Assembly (NCBI GenBank): GCA_031423015.1
Contig: JANPER010000134.1
Location: 1 to 64,000 of the forward strand
Direction: 5' to 3'
DNA length: 64,000 nt
DNA from: DATGPD01 sp031423015
GTDB taxonomy: Bacteria > Planctomycetota > UBA1135 > UBA2386
Shown here: positions 16,213 to 25,709 of the stretch, piece after piece
Layout of the letters: the number at the start of each line of letters is the position of its first letter
How positions within the stretch are numbered: position 1 is the first letter of the stretch
Translations under genes and position numbers: made by a program
Notes under the pieces: generated by a model
Told to the model about the DNA's origin: nothing
The model's database searches: none
What the model saw: the letters and a program-made list of their open reading frames with translations, nothing else

Positions 16213-16354
16213 CGTGCGGGCGCTGCCGGTCGGTGGGGGTGCGGGGTGGGGACCCATGGTTCAACCCTCAGATCGACCCGCGCACGCGGTGAGCTGAACG
16301 ACAGCCGCGGTCCATGCTCCGCATGACGACTCAAGTTGGAGTCGGGCGCGCCCG

Positions 16355-17137
16355 ATGCTGACGGGGGAGATGTCAGTCACGACGCGGACGCCGATCGAAG
16401 CTCGCAGGCATCAGCCCGGCGGCCTGCGCATCAAGGACACGAGTCAAGCGCCCAACCAGAGCCCGGCGCCCACCTGTCTGACGGTCGCCACGATCGATGA
16501 CCTGCGGGCGACGCTCGGGCTGGCCCGCGTCGGGTTGATCCTGGAGACCGATCTCGACGTCATCGAGACCGAGTGCGACCTGCACCAACGCCGGCGGCGC
16601 GACGCCGAGGTGCTGACGACGCTCGCGGCCAACTGCGTCGGTGATGCGCTCGAGCTTGGCACCTCGCACGGACGCGGAACCTTCAAACTCGCCACCAATC
16701 TGCCGCACGGCATCGTGCACACCGTGAACGTGTTGCCCGAGCAGGCGGCGGGCGCCGGAACCCTGGTGACGCACCTGCTGGAGCGCGACGCGATCGGCGC
16801 GTTCTATCGTGCTCGCGGCATCACCAACGTGCGCCAGATCTACGCCAACCTGCACACGTGGCAGCCGCCCGCAGCGTTGTGCGACCTCGGGATGGCGTTC
16901 GTCGATGCTTGCCACGATGAGGCAGCGGTGTGGCAAGACAGCCATCTCGCCTGGCATCGGCTGGCGCCCGGTGGTTTCCTCGCGTGGCACGATTGGTCGC
17001 CGAGCGCCCGGACGCGCTTTGACTGGATCGATGCAGTGATGCGTGGCGCGTCGCGCTTCCTCGCCGACGTCGGTGTGACTGGCAAGGTCGTGCACTTGCG
17101 CGACTCCTGGATTGGCGTGCTCCGCAAGCCGACTTAG
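16355..17137 (+). CDS. class I SAM-dependent methyltransferase-like protein
   Basis: 260 residues. The first 40 residues are not conserved-looking, so the true start may be further in (for example ATG 16373). Seen: a SAM-binding-like strand and loop ALELGTSHGRGTFKLATNLP, an acidic strand AFVDACHDEAAVWQDSHLAW and LAPGGFLAWHDWS, the layout of the Methyltransf_24 group that often methylates sugars or small metabolites. It is transcribed divergently from the CgeB-like glycosyltransferase, separated by about 140 bp, which supports a shared glycan or surface pathway. Substrate unknown. No membrane segment. Confidence 0.65.
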   Translation: MLTGEMSVTTRTPIEARRHQPGGLRIKDTSQAPNQSPAPTCLTVATIDDLRATLGLARVGLILETDLDVIETECDLHQRRRRDAEVLTTLAANCVGDALELGTSHGRGTFKLATNLPHGIVHTVNVLPEQAAGAGTLVTHLLERDAIGAFYRARGITNVRQIYANLHTWQPPAALCDLGMAFVDACHDEAAVWQDSHLAWHRLAPGGFLAWHDWSPSARTRFDWIDAVMRGASRFLADVGVTGKVVHLRDSWIGVLRKPT

Positions 17138-17479
17138 GGCCCAACGTGGCGGTCGGTTGGCTGAGCGCGGACACGCGCCACGCCCGGTCGAACGATCAGC
17201 CAGAAACTCGGTGCATCCGCGCGGCTAGTGGTCTTGGACCAACACCCCTTTGGTCCCCGGTGTGGACGCTCGTCCGGACCCGGTTTATTCATGAGCCGCT
17301 TCCTACCCTTGCGGGACCCTGGTGCGTACCGGCTACGCGGGATCGTGGTTGCTGCCCGGCGCATCGCTGGCGCAACCCGCACCCAGCCGAGCACGTTCCT
17401 GTTCTCGCGCGGTTTGGGCAACGGCCACGAGGCAACTCTCTTCGCTGGCGTTCCGATAGTCTCGCGACCGCGCCCGGTC
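17138..17479 (+). other. intergenic, upstream of kinase
   Basis: Nothing convincing is seen in this stretch. The kinase frame stays open back to 17228, but that part has no RBS, no family resemblance and basic low-complexity sequence, so it is treated as untranslated leader or promoter region. Confidence 0.4.
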
Positions 17480-20356
17480 ATGACCACCAACTACTCGCCA
17501 CACGACCTGCCGGTGTCGAAGATCCCCGACTTCATCGAAGAGCGGGTGATCGAGATTCTCGGTCAAGCCGAGGGCGAGCGGACGAACGCGCTGCGCGAAC
17601 TCCTGGAGTCGGTGCCGGAGCATGCCACGGCGATCCGCGATTGGCTGGAGGCCGCGCTCGATACCACGCGCGAGCCCGACCGCGAACTGGCGGAGACGCT
17701 GGGCCTGTTCGAGGCGCGCGAAGTCGAGCCGGTGCGGATCGGTCCGTATCGCATCCTGGAACCGATCGGCCACGGCGGCATGGGGTCGGTGTACCTCGCC
17801 GAGCAGATGGAGATGCTGCGGCGTCGCGTCGCGCTCAAGCTGATCAAGCTCGGCATGGACACGCGCGAAGTGATCGCGCGCTTCGAGGCCGAGCGGCAGG
17901 TGTTGGCGATGATGAACCATCCCAACATCGCCCGCGTGTACGACGCCGGCGTGACCGATCAGGGGCGGCCGTACTTCGTGATGGAGTACGTGCCAGGGGT
18001 GCCGATCACGCAGTACTGCGATACCCACCGCCTGCGTCTCGAGGAGCGCCTCGAACTCTTCATGCAGGTGTGCGACGCGGTGAAGCATGCGCACAGCCGC
18101 GGGGTGCTGCACCGCGACCTCAAGCCGTCGAACGTGTTGGTGATGCGTCTCGACGGCAAGCCGGTGCCCAAGATCATCGACTTCGGCGTCGCCAAGGCGA
18201 TCAACCAGCGACTCACCGAGAAGACGATCTTCACCCAACAGGGACGCATCATCGGCACGCCGGAATACATGAGCCCTGAGCAAGCGGAGACTTCGGGGCT
18301 CGAAGTCGACGCGCGCAGCGACGTGTATTCCTTGGGCGTGGTGCTCTACGAGCTGCTGTGTGGCTCGCTGCCGTTCGATCGCGACAAGCTGCGCAAGGCC
18401 GGGCTTGCCGAGATTCACCGCATCATCCGCGAGGTCGAGCCGCCGCGGCCGAGTCAGCGCGTGGCGTCGCTCACGACGTCGGCCGAAGGCGCGGCGTATC
18501 ATCGACGCTTGAGCGTGAAGGCGCTGCAGAAAGAGCTGCGCGGCGCGCTCGAGTGGATCACGATGACGGCGATGGAGAAGGATCCGGCGCGCCGCTATCC
18601 CGAGGCGGACGCGTTGGCGGCCGACTGCGCGCGCTACCTGCGGCACGAGGACGTCAAGGCCGGGCCGCCGAGTTCGGTGTATCGCTTGCGCACGCTGGCG
18701 CGTCGCCACCGCGGGGCGTTGCGCTTCGTGGTCGCGGCGTTGGCCATCGCCGGCGTGGCCGGGTGGCTGTTGACTCGCAAGGAAGGCCACCTGCAGCTGG
18801 CCAATCTCAGCGTCGAGTCGGCGCGCGAGGTCATCGCCGACCGCGACAAGACCATCGATCAGTTGCAGGCGCAGCTTACGCGCGCGCAGGTCGAGTTGGC
18901 TTCTGCCAAGCGTGAGCTTGGCACGACGCCGGCGCCTGGGCCTGGTGCCGGCGAAATGCGCGCTCTGACGCAGGATCTGGAGCAGGAGAAGCAACGCACT
19001 CTGGCGCTGCAAGCCGACGTTGCCGAACGGCAGCGCCTTCTTGCAGCGGCAGCCGGCAAGCTGGATGCAGCGCGCGCGGTCGACGAAGCGCGGGTACAGG
19101 TCGAGCAACTGCTGGCCGAGTTCGATCGCCTGGGCTTTCTGGTGCCGTCCGCGGTCGAAGCGATGCAAGGCTGGCTCACCCGCGCCGAAGCGGCGGCCAC
19201 GCGGGGCGCTGAGGCGTGCGCCAAGCTGGAAGCGCTCGGCGTGGATCTGACTGTCGCCGGCAACCTGTCGGTTCTGCTGGAGACCCTCGGCAGCGGCGCG
19301 GGCAATGGTGAGCGCGGGCGCATCGCGGTGATCAAAGACCGGCTGGAGTCGGCGCGGCGCTTCACCGGCCGCTCGATGGACGACGTCGCACCCTTGTGGG
19401 TGGCGGCGCAAGCGCGCGTTGACGAACTGAAGGACCTCTACCGTTTCGCCAAGGTGCAGCCACGCGCGGGCCTGCTGCCGCTGGGCCCAGACCCAGCGAG
19501 CAAGCTCGAGGAGTTCGCTTTCTTGCCCAGCGGCACCGTGCCCAAGCGCGACGCGCAGGGGCGCCTGCAACTCGACAACGACACGGCGATCGTCTTGGTG
19601 TTGTTGCCGACCGGCGAAGTCGACTTCGGTGGCAAGCGTGTGCCCCCCTGGCTGACCGAGGCGACGCCGCTCGCCGGCTCGCTGACGCACGACATGCGCA
19701 CGGTGCTGCTGTCGCCGTTCTTCATCGGCAAGTACGAGCTGACCCAGGGCCAGTGGGTGCGTCTGTCCCAGTCGAAGGCCAACCCGAGCATCTTCGCCGC
19801 CGGCCAGACCATCGATGGCGGCCGCAAAGTGTCGCTGTGGCACCCTGTGGAGGGTGTGAGCCACGACCAAGCAACGGCGCTGCTCACCGCTTGGGGTCTG
19901 GCGCTACCCACTGAGGTGCAATGGGAGTACGGCACGCGCGGCGGCGTCGTGGATACGTGGTCGACTGGTCGCGAGCCGCAAACGCTCAAGGGGTACGCCA
20001 ACGTGCTCGATCGTGCCGCCGTCGAATTCGGGCTCGATCCTGGTGGCCCGCGCCTGACCGAGAGCGACGGCCACGCGGTGCATGCGCCGGTGGGCAGTCT
20101 GCTGCCCAATGGGTTCGGCCTGCACGACGTGCACGGCAACGTGAGCGAGTGGTGCCAAGACTGGCTCGCGAGTCTCGACGTCGAATGCGAGCCAGGCACC
20201 GGCTTGGCGCGTGTCCAGAATGGCGTGCTGCGGGTGCATCGCGGCGGCAGCTATGCCGATCGCGCGAGCGTGGCGCGCACCCGCTACCGCAACGGTGACT
20301 TGCCGGGCAATCGGCGAGCCTTTGTTGGCGTGCGGGTGGCGATCAACGTCGAGTGA
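17480..20356 (+). CDS. Ser/Thr protein kinase with membrane anchor and formylglycine-enzyme-like domain
   Basis: 958 residues from ATG 17480. Kinase at about 88-385: glycine loop IGHGGMGSVYLAEQ, VALKLIK (catalytic Lys), LHRDLKPSNVLV, KIIDFGVAKAI, GTPEYMSPEQ, all intact. One membrane segment (FVVAALAIAGVAGWLL, about 415-432) is followed by a long coiled coil of Gln/Glu/Arg-rich sequence (about 450-560). The C-terminal 280 residues are a SUMF1/formylglycine-generating-enzyme fold: PFFIGKYELTQGQWVRL, LPTEVQWEYGTRGG, GFGLHDVHGNVSEWCQDWL, HRGGSYADRASVARTRYR and VGVRVA. The kinase thus faces the cytoplasm and the SUMF1 domain the outside, an arrangement typical of planctomycetes; the outer domain may be a ligand sensor rather than an enzyme. 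Ends 4 bp from a convergent peptidase gene. Confidence 0.9.
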   Translation: MTTNYSPHDLPVSKIPDFIEERVIEILGQAEGERTNALRELLESVPEHATAIRDWLEAALDTTREPDRELAETLGLFEAREVEPVRIGPYRILEPIGHGGMGSVYLAEQMEMLRRRVALKLIKLGMDTREVIARFEAERQVLAMMNHPNIARVYDAGVTDQGRPYFVMEYVPGVPITQYCDTHRLRLEERLELFMQVCDAVKHAHSRGVLHRDLKPSNVLVMRLDGKPVPKIIDFGVAKAINQRLTEKTIFTQQGRIIGTPEYMSPEQAETSGLEVDARSDVYSLGVVLYELLCGSLPFDRDKLRKAGLAEIHRIIREVEPPRPSQRVASLTTSAEGAAYHRRLSVKALQKELRGALEWITMTAMEKDPARRYPEADALAADCARYLRHEDVKAGPPSSVYRLRTLARRHRGALRFVVAALAIAGVAGWLLTRKEGHLQLANLSVESAREVIADRDKTIDQLQAQLTRAQVELASAKRELGTTPAPGPGAGEMRALTQDLEQEKQRTLALQADVAERQRLLAAAAGKLDAARAVDEARVQVEQLLAEFDRLGFLVPSAVEAMQGWLTRAEAAATRGAEACAKLEALGVDLTVAGNLSVLLETLGSGAGNGERGRIAVIKDRLESARRFTGRSMDDVAPLWVAAQARVDELKDLYRFAKVQPRAGLLPLGPDPASKLEEFAFLPSGTVPKRDAQGRLQLDNDTAIVLVLLPTGEVDFGGKRVPPWLTEATPLAGSLTHDMRTVLLSPFFIGKYELTQGQWVRLSQSKANPSIFAAGQTIDGGRKVSLWHPVEGVSHDQATALLTAWGLALPTEVQWEYGTRGGVVDTWSTGREPQTLKGYANVLDRAAVEFGLDPGGPRLTESDGHAVHAPVGSLLPNGFGLHDVHGNVSEWCQDWLASLDVECEPGTGLARVQNGVLRVHRGGSYADRASVARTRYRNGDLPGNRRAFVGVRVAINVE

Positions 20357-20360
20357 ACGC

Positions 20361-21737
20361 TCATGATCGCGTAGCGGGCAGCACCGCCGGGTCGGCGAGC
20401 AACAGCGCGTACACCGCAACTGCCGCCGCCCCCAGTGCCAACTCGCGCTCGTTCACCGCATCGAGCGTGTCGCGCGCGCTGTGGTGATAGTCGAAGTAGC
20501 GGTGGTCACTGACCACGAGAGCAAACAGGGGCACGCCGTGCGGGCGCAGCACGCCGATGTCGGGGCCGCCGCCGCCCTCGATCAAGGCGCCCATGCCGAA
20601 CTCGCGGAGCGGCAGCATGTGGCTTGCGAGTCCAGCTCGTTGCGTCGCATCGAGCGTGGTGCTGAGCCCCTTGGGCTCGAAGCCGCCGCTGTCGGTCTCG
20701 AAGGCGGCGACGTGGCGGGCGAGTTCGTCTTGGTGCGCGTCGGCATAGCCTTGTGCCCCACGCAGACCGAACTCTTCGTTGGCGTAGAGCACGAAGCGCA
20801 GCGTGCGCTTGGGTTGCAGCTTGCTCGCGATCAGCAGACGCGCGGCTTCGAGGCACTGCGCGCAGCCAGCGCCGTCGTCGTGTGCCCCTTCGCCGGTGTC
20901 CCAGGCGTCGAGGTGGGCACCAAGGAGCACGATCTCCTGGGGCTTGTCGCTACCGACGATTTCGCCCACGACATTGCCGCACGGCACGTCGGCTTCGGTC
21001 GTGCAGTCGAGGCGCAGCGTGAGCGTCACCCGTTCGCCGCCCGCGAGGCGTGCGGCGAGCGCTTGCGCGCCGTTGGTGCTGATCGCCGCCGCCGGCACTT
21101 GCGGCACGCCTGCCTCGTAGTGCATGCCGCCGGTGTGTGGGAAGTCGTCGTGCGCCGTGGTCATCGAACGCACGATGGCCGCCACGCCGCCTACCTTGCC
21201 GGCCTCCACCGCGCCGAGTCCGCGTTGCGGCACCGCGTCGCGGTAGGCGCCGAACGTGTTGCGCAGCGCGCGCGGCATCGGTCGGTTGAAGAACACGAGC
21301 TTGCCCTTGGCCTCGTTGGCGCGCGCGCGCAGTTCCTCGAAGCTGCGCACCATGATGACCTCGGCGGTCACGCCGTCCTTCGGCGTGGCGATGCTGCCCC
21401 CGAGCGCGACGACGTCGTAGCGCGCATCAGCGTCGCGGAGGTCGGCGACCCTGCCTCGCACCCAGCGTGGCACCATCACCTTCTCGACGCGCACGTTGGC
21501 GAGCCCGAGGCGCACCATCGTGGTCTCGGCCCAATGCCGCGCCCGGTCCATGCCCGGCGATCCCGCTAGCCGCTTCGGCGCTGTGGCCAGCAGCTCAGCG
21601 AGCAGCGGGTGCGCGCGGTTGTCGGTGAGCGCGCGCTCGATGAGCTGAGCCGCGGTGGAAGCTGGGGCGGTGACGACGTTGTCCTGCGCCGAGCACAGGA
21701 TCGCCAGACCAAGGACCGAAGTGCAGGTGTGACGCAT
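20361..21737 (-). CDS. secreted M28-family metallopeptidase (carboxypeptidase Q type)
   Basis: 458 residues with a short signal peptide ending CSAQ. A PA-like insert (about 110-230) precedes the zinc peptidase core. Metal-binding motifs of a co-catalytic dizinc centre are visible: GAHLDAWDTGEGAHDDGAG (His and bridging Asp), ANEEFGLRGAQ (the general-base Glu and metal Glu), ETDSGGF (Asp) and YHHSARDT (final His). This is the pattern of plasma glutamate carboxypeptidase/CPQ relatives, which release amino acids or dipeptides outside the cell. Together with the subtilase nearby this suggests extracellular protein use. A TAGGAT box sits 11 nt before the start. Confidence 0.88.
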   Translation of the reverse strand: MRHTCTSVLGLAILCSAQDNVVTAPASTAAQLIERALTDNRAHPLLAELLATAPKRLAGSPGMDRARHWAETTMVRLGLANVRVEKVMVPRWVRGRVADLRDADARYDVVALGGSIATPKDGVTAEVIMVRSFEELRARANEAKGKLVFFNRPMPRALRNTFGAYRDAVPQRGLGAVEAGKVGGVAAIVRSMTTAHDDFPHTGGMHYEAGVPQVPAAAISTNGAQALAARLAGGERVTLTLRLDCTTEADVPCGNVVGEIVGSDKPQEIVLLGAHLDAWDTGEGAHDDGAGCAQCLEAARLLIASKLQPKRTLRFVLYANEEFGLRGAQGYADAHQDELARHVAAFETDSGGFEPKGLSTTLDATQRAGLASHMLPLREFGMGALIEGGGGPDIGVLRPHGVPLFALVVSDHRYFDYHHSARDTLDAVNERELALGAAAVAVYALLLADPAVLPATRS

Positions 21738-21748
21738 GAAGGTGCGGC

Positions 21749-21754
21749 ATCCTA
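21749..21754 (-). promoter_or_regulatory. -10-like box TAGGAT, 11 nt before start
   Basis: TAGGAT on the minus strand lies 11 nt before the ATG of the M28 peptidase, leaving almost no leader and no room for an ordinary RBS. Part of the recurring leaderless-type arrangement in this window. Confidence 0.3.
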
Positions 21755-21829
21755 CGTTCGCGGCGCGCAGGCAAGCGCGGGTGATCGTTCCTGGTTCGGC
21801 CCCGGCTCCACGAATCCTCCGAGCGGGCC

Positions 21830-22405
21830 CTACGAGAGCGTCACGCGGTCGACGTCCCGCACCAGCTTGTCGAAGCTCCTGGACCGTCCGCGCAGTCTGT
21901 GAATGTCGACGCGACGCGCGAGTTCCAGTTGGTGCGTCGTGGGTGCATAGCGAGGAACGAGCTTGGCCAGCTGGCCTTTGGCGTCTCGCTTGCTCCCGGC
22001 ATCGCGAATCCGCGCACGTTTCAGATCAGCGTCGGAAAACGAGAGGAGGAGCCAAGTCTCGAACTCACGGACGGCCATGACAGCCGCCCCGGGGATCCTC
22101 CCTGCAAACTGAGTTACCGCGGCCGGTCCAAAGACTCGTGGGCAATCGTCGTCTGAGTCAACCACGATCACCAAGGCTGACGCTTTCGCAGCCAACGCCA
22201 GGCCGACTGCCTTCTCCACGCCATCGCGACGTGGTGGCCGGTTCGGGCTGGGCAGCGACTCATCCACAATATGCGTCCTTGGAAGCCTGCTCGCATACCT
22301 ACTGACCGACCAAGCGCGTCCCAGGTGGCCAAGAATGCGACCGATGAGGCACGGGAGGGCTTCGACATCGCCATGCCCTTCGACGACCGCATGTAGCCTT
22401 CTCAT
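21830..22405 (-). CDS. DUF4276-type TOPRIM-like protein
   Basis: 191 residues, starting in an ATGA overlap with the ATPase gene upstream, which fixes the start (MRRLHAVVEGHGDVEALPCL). Seen: VEGHGDVEA (the TOPRIM glutamate strand), LVIVVDSDDDCP (the DxD metal-binding strand), an AVREFETWLLL helix and a basic C-terminus. These are the marks of the DUF4276/OLD-like TOPRIM group, predicted metal-dependent nucleases. Paired with an SMC-like ATPase, it forms a two-gene unit like several known anti-phage systems (for example the AbiL and PARIS architectures), although it is not identified here as any one of them. Translational coupling implies fixed stoichiometry. Confidence 0.7.
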   Translation of the reverse strand: MRRLHAVVEGHGDVEALPCLIGRILGHLGRAWSVSRYASRLPRTHIVDESLPSPNRPPRRDGVEKAVGLALAAKASALVIVVDSDDDCPRVFGPAAVTQFAGRIPGAAVMAVREFETWLLLSFSDADLKRARIRDAGSKRDAKGQLAKLVPRYAPTTHQLELARRVDIHRLRGRSRSFDKLVRDVDRVTLS

Positions 22406-23547
22406 GGCTTGATCGACTCGGGGACGTCGCCGTCGATTCTTAGCGGCTCGGTGCGCATGAGTTCGGCAAGTCGAAACAACCCCTGCTTCACCAGGTCGCG
22501 CTGGTTGGAGTCCAATGGACCGACGCGGGTTACACCCTCCGAGTAGTTGCATACGACGATGTCCTGATCTTGTGCTGCGTCGAGAATCTCCGGACTGTGT
22601 GTTGTGATCAGGACCGAACCTCGGCCAGTGGCCTCGCGGAGTACGTCGAAGATCAAGCCGGCTGCACCTGCATGGATATTGGCTTCCGGCTCCTCGATCA
22701 CGAGCAACTCGTGCTTGACCATTTGACGCGCCGCGACGATCACACCGAGTGCGCGTAGAGCGCCTTCTGAAATCTCGCTGGCGGTGAACGTCGCAACGCC
22801 ATTGCCCTGCCGCTGGTCGAATTCCAGCAACAGATGGCGCCCCGCAGGAACAGGTCTGATGTCGACCAGGCCTGGCACGATGCGTTGCATCGGCTGTAGC
22901 ACGTCATCGAACCTTTTCTGTTCGCGTAGCTTGCGGAGCGCGGTACTGATGTTGGTGCCAACTTCATTGAGTCGGCTCGACTCGCTCACGAGTTGCGGCT
23001 GTCGCATCTCGTCGGGGCTTAGCTTGTAGCGGCGCACCCCGAGCAGGCCTTGTCGCAGGGGTATCGGAGCTCCAAGCAACTGGCGTGCGAACACCATAGC
23101 GCTGGCCGTGTCGCTGAGTTCCATTGCGGCTTTCTCCCGAAGTCCAGAGAGTGCTGTTCCCTTTCGCTCTAGGTGGTGTTCGCGCTGGCCAGCGACGCAC
23201 AGGGTGACGGACTCGCGCTTGAATTTCCACGTAGTCTCCGTCCCGCTTCCAATCGTCAAAGTGTGCTCGAAGTAGTCCGTGTCGAGCTTCTCCCGACTCG
23301 TCGCAACTCGCAGCTCGAGGTGTGTGTCGAAGGGCTTGGTCTTGCTCCAACGGGTCACTCCCGAGATGCCGCCACGACCAGAAACCGCGGTCTCGGCATC
23401 GAATGCCACGTCGCGCATGAAGACCAGGGCATCCACGAAGTTCGATTTTCCGCTGCCGTTCGGCCCAACCACGACGGTGAATGGCGACAGCTCTACTTTC
23501 GCCTCCTCGATGCTGCGAAAGTTGCGGATCGTGATGCGCCTGTGCAT
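22402..23547 (-). CDS. AAA/SMC-like ATPase (AAA_21 group) of a two-gene unit
   Basis: 381 residues. Seen: N-terminal MHRRITIRNFRSIEEAKVEL, Walker A GPNGSGKSNFVDAL, a Q-loop region, the signature-like SEISEGALRALGVI, Walker B LLVIEEPEANIHAG and the switch His in LITTHSPEILD. This is an intact ABC/SMC-type ATPase without a coiled-coil arm of RecF/SMC length, like the ATPases of OLD, AbiL-like and related defence systems. It is followed by a TOPRIM-like gene with a 4-bp overlap. A plausible model is ATP-dependent sensing of phage or foreign DNA by the ATPase with cleavage by the partner. The codon usage is slightly less GC-biased than neighbours, in keeping with acquired defence genes. Confidence 0.75.
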   Translation of the reverse strand: MHRRITIRNFRSIEEAKVELSPFTVVVGPNGSGKSNFVDALVFMRDVAFDAETAVSGRGGISGVTRWSKTKPFDTHLELRVATSREKLDTDYFEHTLTIGSGTETTWKFKRESVTLCVAGQREHHLERKGTALSGLREKAAMELSDTASAMVFARQLLGAPIPLRQGLLGVRRYKLSPDEMRQPQLVSESSRLNEVGTNISTALRKLREQKRFDDVLQPMQRIVPGLVDIRPVPAGRHLLLEFDQRQGNGVATFTASEISEGALRALGVIVAARQMVKHELLVIEEPEANIHAGAAGLIFDVLREATGRGSVLITTHSPEILDAAQDQDIVVCNYSEGVTRVGPLDSNQRDLVKQGLFRLAELMRTEPLRIDGDVPESIKP

Positions 23548-23651
23548 CGGCGCAGTCTATGTGCAGGCGTGGGCAGCGCTAGCAGTTAGGGAGCCCTCAA
23601 CCAGCTCCCACGGCATGAGGGGTTCGACTCGGCGCTTGGCCCCGCGTCGAC

Positions 23652-25709
23652 TTACGTGCCGATCGGCCCGCCGTCCTTGCGTCGAATCACCACCGTCGCC
23701 GACCGCGGCCGGCCGTCGCGCGCGCCGTCAGGCCATTGGCTGCCGGCCATGGGCTTGGTCGCGTCGTTGAAACTGTCCCCGACCTCGCCGGGGTGCTGCA
23801 CGTTCACGAACATCGTCGTGCAGTCCGGCGTGAACGCCAGGCCGGTGATCTCGCAGCCCTTGGGCCCAGTGAGGAAGCGACGCACTTCACCGGTCGCCAC
23901 GTCCATGGCCAGCATCTGGTTGTTGCCGAGGCCGCTGTATTCCGGTCGCCCCTGCAGCGCGACGCTGACGTCGGTCTGCACCCACAACACGCCGCCGCGC
24001 GGATCCATGGTCAGGCCATCGGGCGAGCCGAAGTCCTGGTCCTTGGCACCCGGTGCGTCCTTGATGGTGCCGCGCTGCTCCGGCACTGGATGCTGGCGAT
24101 AGCCACCGAGCACGAACAGGCTCCACTGGAACGTCGTCGCCGTGGGGTCGCCGTCGGTCTCGCGCCAGCGCACGATGTGGCCATACACGTTGTCGGCGCG
24201 CGGGTTCGCGGCGTCAGGTCCTTCGGCGCCGGCTTGGCCGCGCTTGTTGTTGTTGGTGAGGCTCACGTACACGTGGCGCAGCCGCCGCGACGTTGGGTCT
24301 TGATCGACTGCGACCCACTCGGGCCGATCCATCTTGGTGGCTTTGACGAGGTCGCCCGCGCGGCGCGCGAACACCACGATCTCGGCGAGCGACGCGAACT
24401 CTTGGCTCGCGGCGATGTCGCTCTGCTCGGGTGACAACTCGATCCAACGCCCGGTGTCACCCCGCTCGAAGCGCGCGACGTACAGCGTGCCCGAGTCCAG
24501 CAGCGTCCAGTTGTGCTCGCGCTTGCGTCGGCGCGCGACTTCGTCGTCGCCCGCCAGCTCGGGGTCGAACGTCTTCGCGCTCACGAACTTGTAGACGTAC
24601 TCGAAGCGCGCGTCGTCGCCCATGTACACCACGACGCGGCCGTCGGGTGCGACCACGACGGCGGCGTTCTCGTGGCGGCAGCGACCGAGCGCGGTGCGTT
24701 TGGCCGGCTTGCGCGTCGAGTCCCGCGGATCGATCTCGACCACCCAGCCGTAGCGGTTGCTGTGGTTGCGGTACTCGGCGCGATCGGCCTCGAAGCGCGG
24801 ATCGAACTGATCCCAACCAGTCGACGAGCGCCAACCCGGGACGATGAGCAACGGATCGCCGATGCCGTAGCGCAAGAGCCGCCGCTCGGCAAGCTTCGCC
24901 TCGGCGTCGAACTTCTCCGCCTCCTCCGCGGTGGGCTTCTTGCGCGCGAAGTAGTCCTGAAAGTTCTCTTCGCAGGTGAGGTACGTGCCCCACGGCGTCA
25001 TGCCGTTGGCACAGTTGGCGAACGTGCCCTCGGTGCCGGTGCCGTCGCGCTCGAACGGTTGGTCGAAGCTGCCCTGCGTGCGCAGCAGCGCGTGCCCGCG
25101 TGCCGGACCTTGGAACTCGATCTCGTCGAGACCTGTGATGCGTCGGCCAGCCACGATGTTCCACTCGTTGCCGTCGCGCTTGATCTCGATCACCGACACG
25201 CCGAGCGCCGCCTTCGACTTGCGCACCTTCTCGGCGCTCCAGTCAGCGATGCCGTCTTTGTGCAGCAGGCCTTCGTCGGTGTACTCGTGGTTGACCGCTA
25301 GGTACCCGTGCTCCGATGAACCGCCGAGACGACCGGTCTTTGGATCGAACTGCGCGTCGATGGGAAAGAACGCCATGCCGTCGTGGTGCGTGCCGGCCTG
25401 CAAGCGTTGGTCTTCCGACGTGCTCTCCGGCGACCAAGCCGGCGCGCTCGGCCGAACCGGCGTGCCCCAGGGGAAGAACGCGTGCCGCACGTAGCCGTCG
25501 GGCACCCGCACGTCGTCGTCGGTGGAGACTGGTACGGGCGTGAACGCAAAGTGCGCGGGCGCGTCGTGCGTCGACCACCAACGCCAGGCGTCGGCACGGT
25601 CGAGGCCGAACAGCGCCGACAGGGTCGATACGGTGCCGAGCCACTGACGCCGATCGAGGGTCGAACCAGGATCGGTGAAGAGCTGCCGCAAAGGGGTTTG
25701 GTCGATCAT
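23652..25709 (-). CDS. PhoX-like (DUF839) secreted phosphatase-type protein
   Basis: 685 residues from ATG 25709 (MIDQTPLRQLFTDPGSTLDR); an open frame continues far upstream but overlaps the divergent DUF1080 gene and is a shadow. The N-terminus carries a DRRQWLGTVSTLSALFGL segment, a possible Tat-like or leader region though the twin Arg is DRRQW rather than the classical SRRxFLK. Body: DGMAFFPID, LAVNHEYTDEG, NCANGMTPWGTYLTCEENFQ, FDPKTGRLGG, RHENAAVVVAPDGRVVVYMGDDARFEYVYKF and DGLTMDPRGGVLWVQTD, all characteristic of DUF839/PhoX, a calcium/iron alkaline phosphatase family with a beta-propeller. Probably exported and releasing phosphate from organic esters. Divergent from the DUF1080 gene. 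Confidence 0.85.
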   Translation of the reverse strand: MIDQTPLRQLFTDPGSTLDRRQWLGTVSTLSALFGLDRADAWRWWSTHDAPAHFAFTPVPVSTDDDVRVPDGYVRHAFFPWGTPVRPSAPAWSPESTSEDQRLQAGTHHDGMAFFPIDAQFDPKTGRLGGSSEHGYLAVNHEYTDEGLLHKDGIADWSAEKVRKSKAALGVSVIEIKRDGNEWNIVAGRRITGLDEIEFQGPARGHALLRTQGSFDQPFERDGTGTEGTFANCANGMTPWGTYLTCEENFQDYFARKKPTAEEAEKFDAEAKLAERRLLRYGIGDPLLIVPGWRSSTGWDQFDPRFEADRAEYRNHSNRYGWVVEIDPRDSTRKPAKRTALGRCRHENAAVVVAPDGRVVVYMGDDARFEYVYKFVSAKTFDPELAGDDEVARRRKREHNWTLLDSGTLYVARFERGDTGRWIELSPEQSDIAASQEFASLAEIVVFARRAGDLVKATKMDRPEWVAVDQDPTSRRLRHVYVSLTNNNKRGQAGAEGPDAANPRADNVYGHIVRWRETDGDPTATTFQWSLFVLGGYRQHPVPEQRGTIKDAPGAKDQDFGSPDGLTMDPRGGVLWVQTDVSVALQGRPEYSGLGNNQMLAMDVATGEVRRFLTGPKGCEITGLAFTPDCTTMFVNVQHPGEVGDSFNDATKPMAGSQWPDGARDGRPRSATVVIRRKDGGPIGT

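Noticed and set aside
17333..19870. 845-codon open frame antisense to the kinase gene
   Set aside because: The kinase, coiled-coil and SUMF1 motifs on the plus strand are unambiguous; the antisense frame has no domain and a shadow-like composition.
23600..23650. GGTTCGACTC resembling a tRNA T-loop
   Set aside because: No matching acceptor, D or anticodon stems could be built around it.
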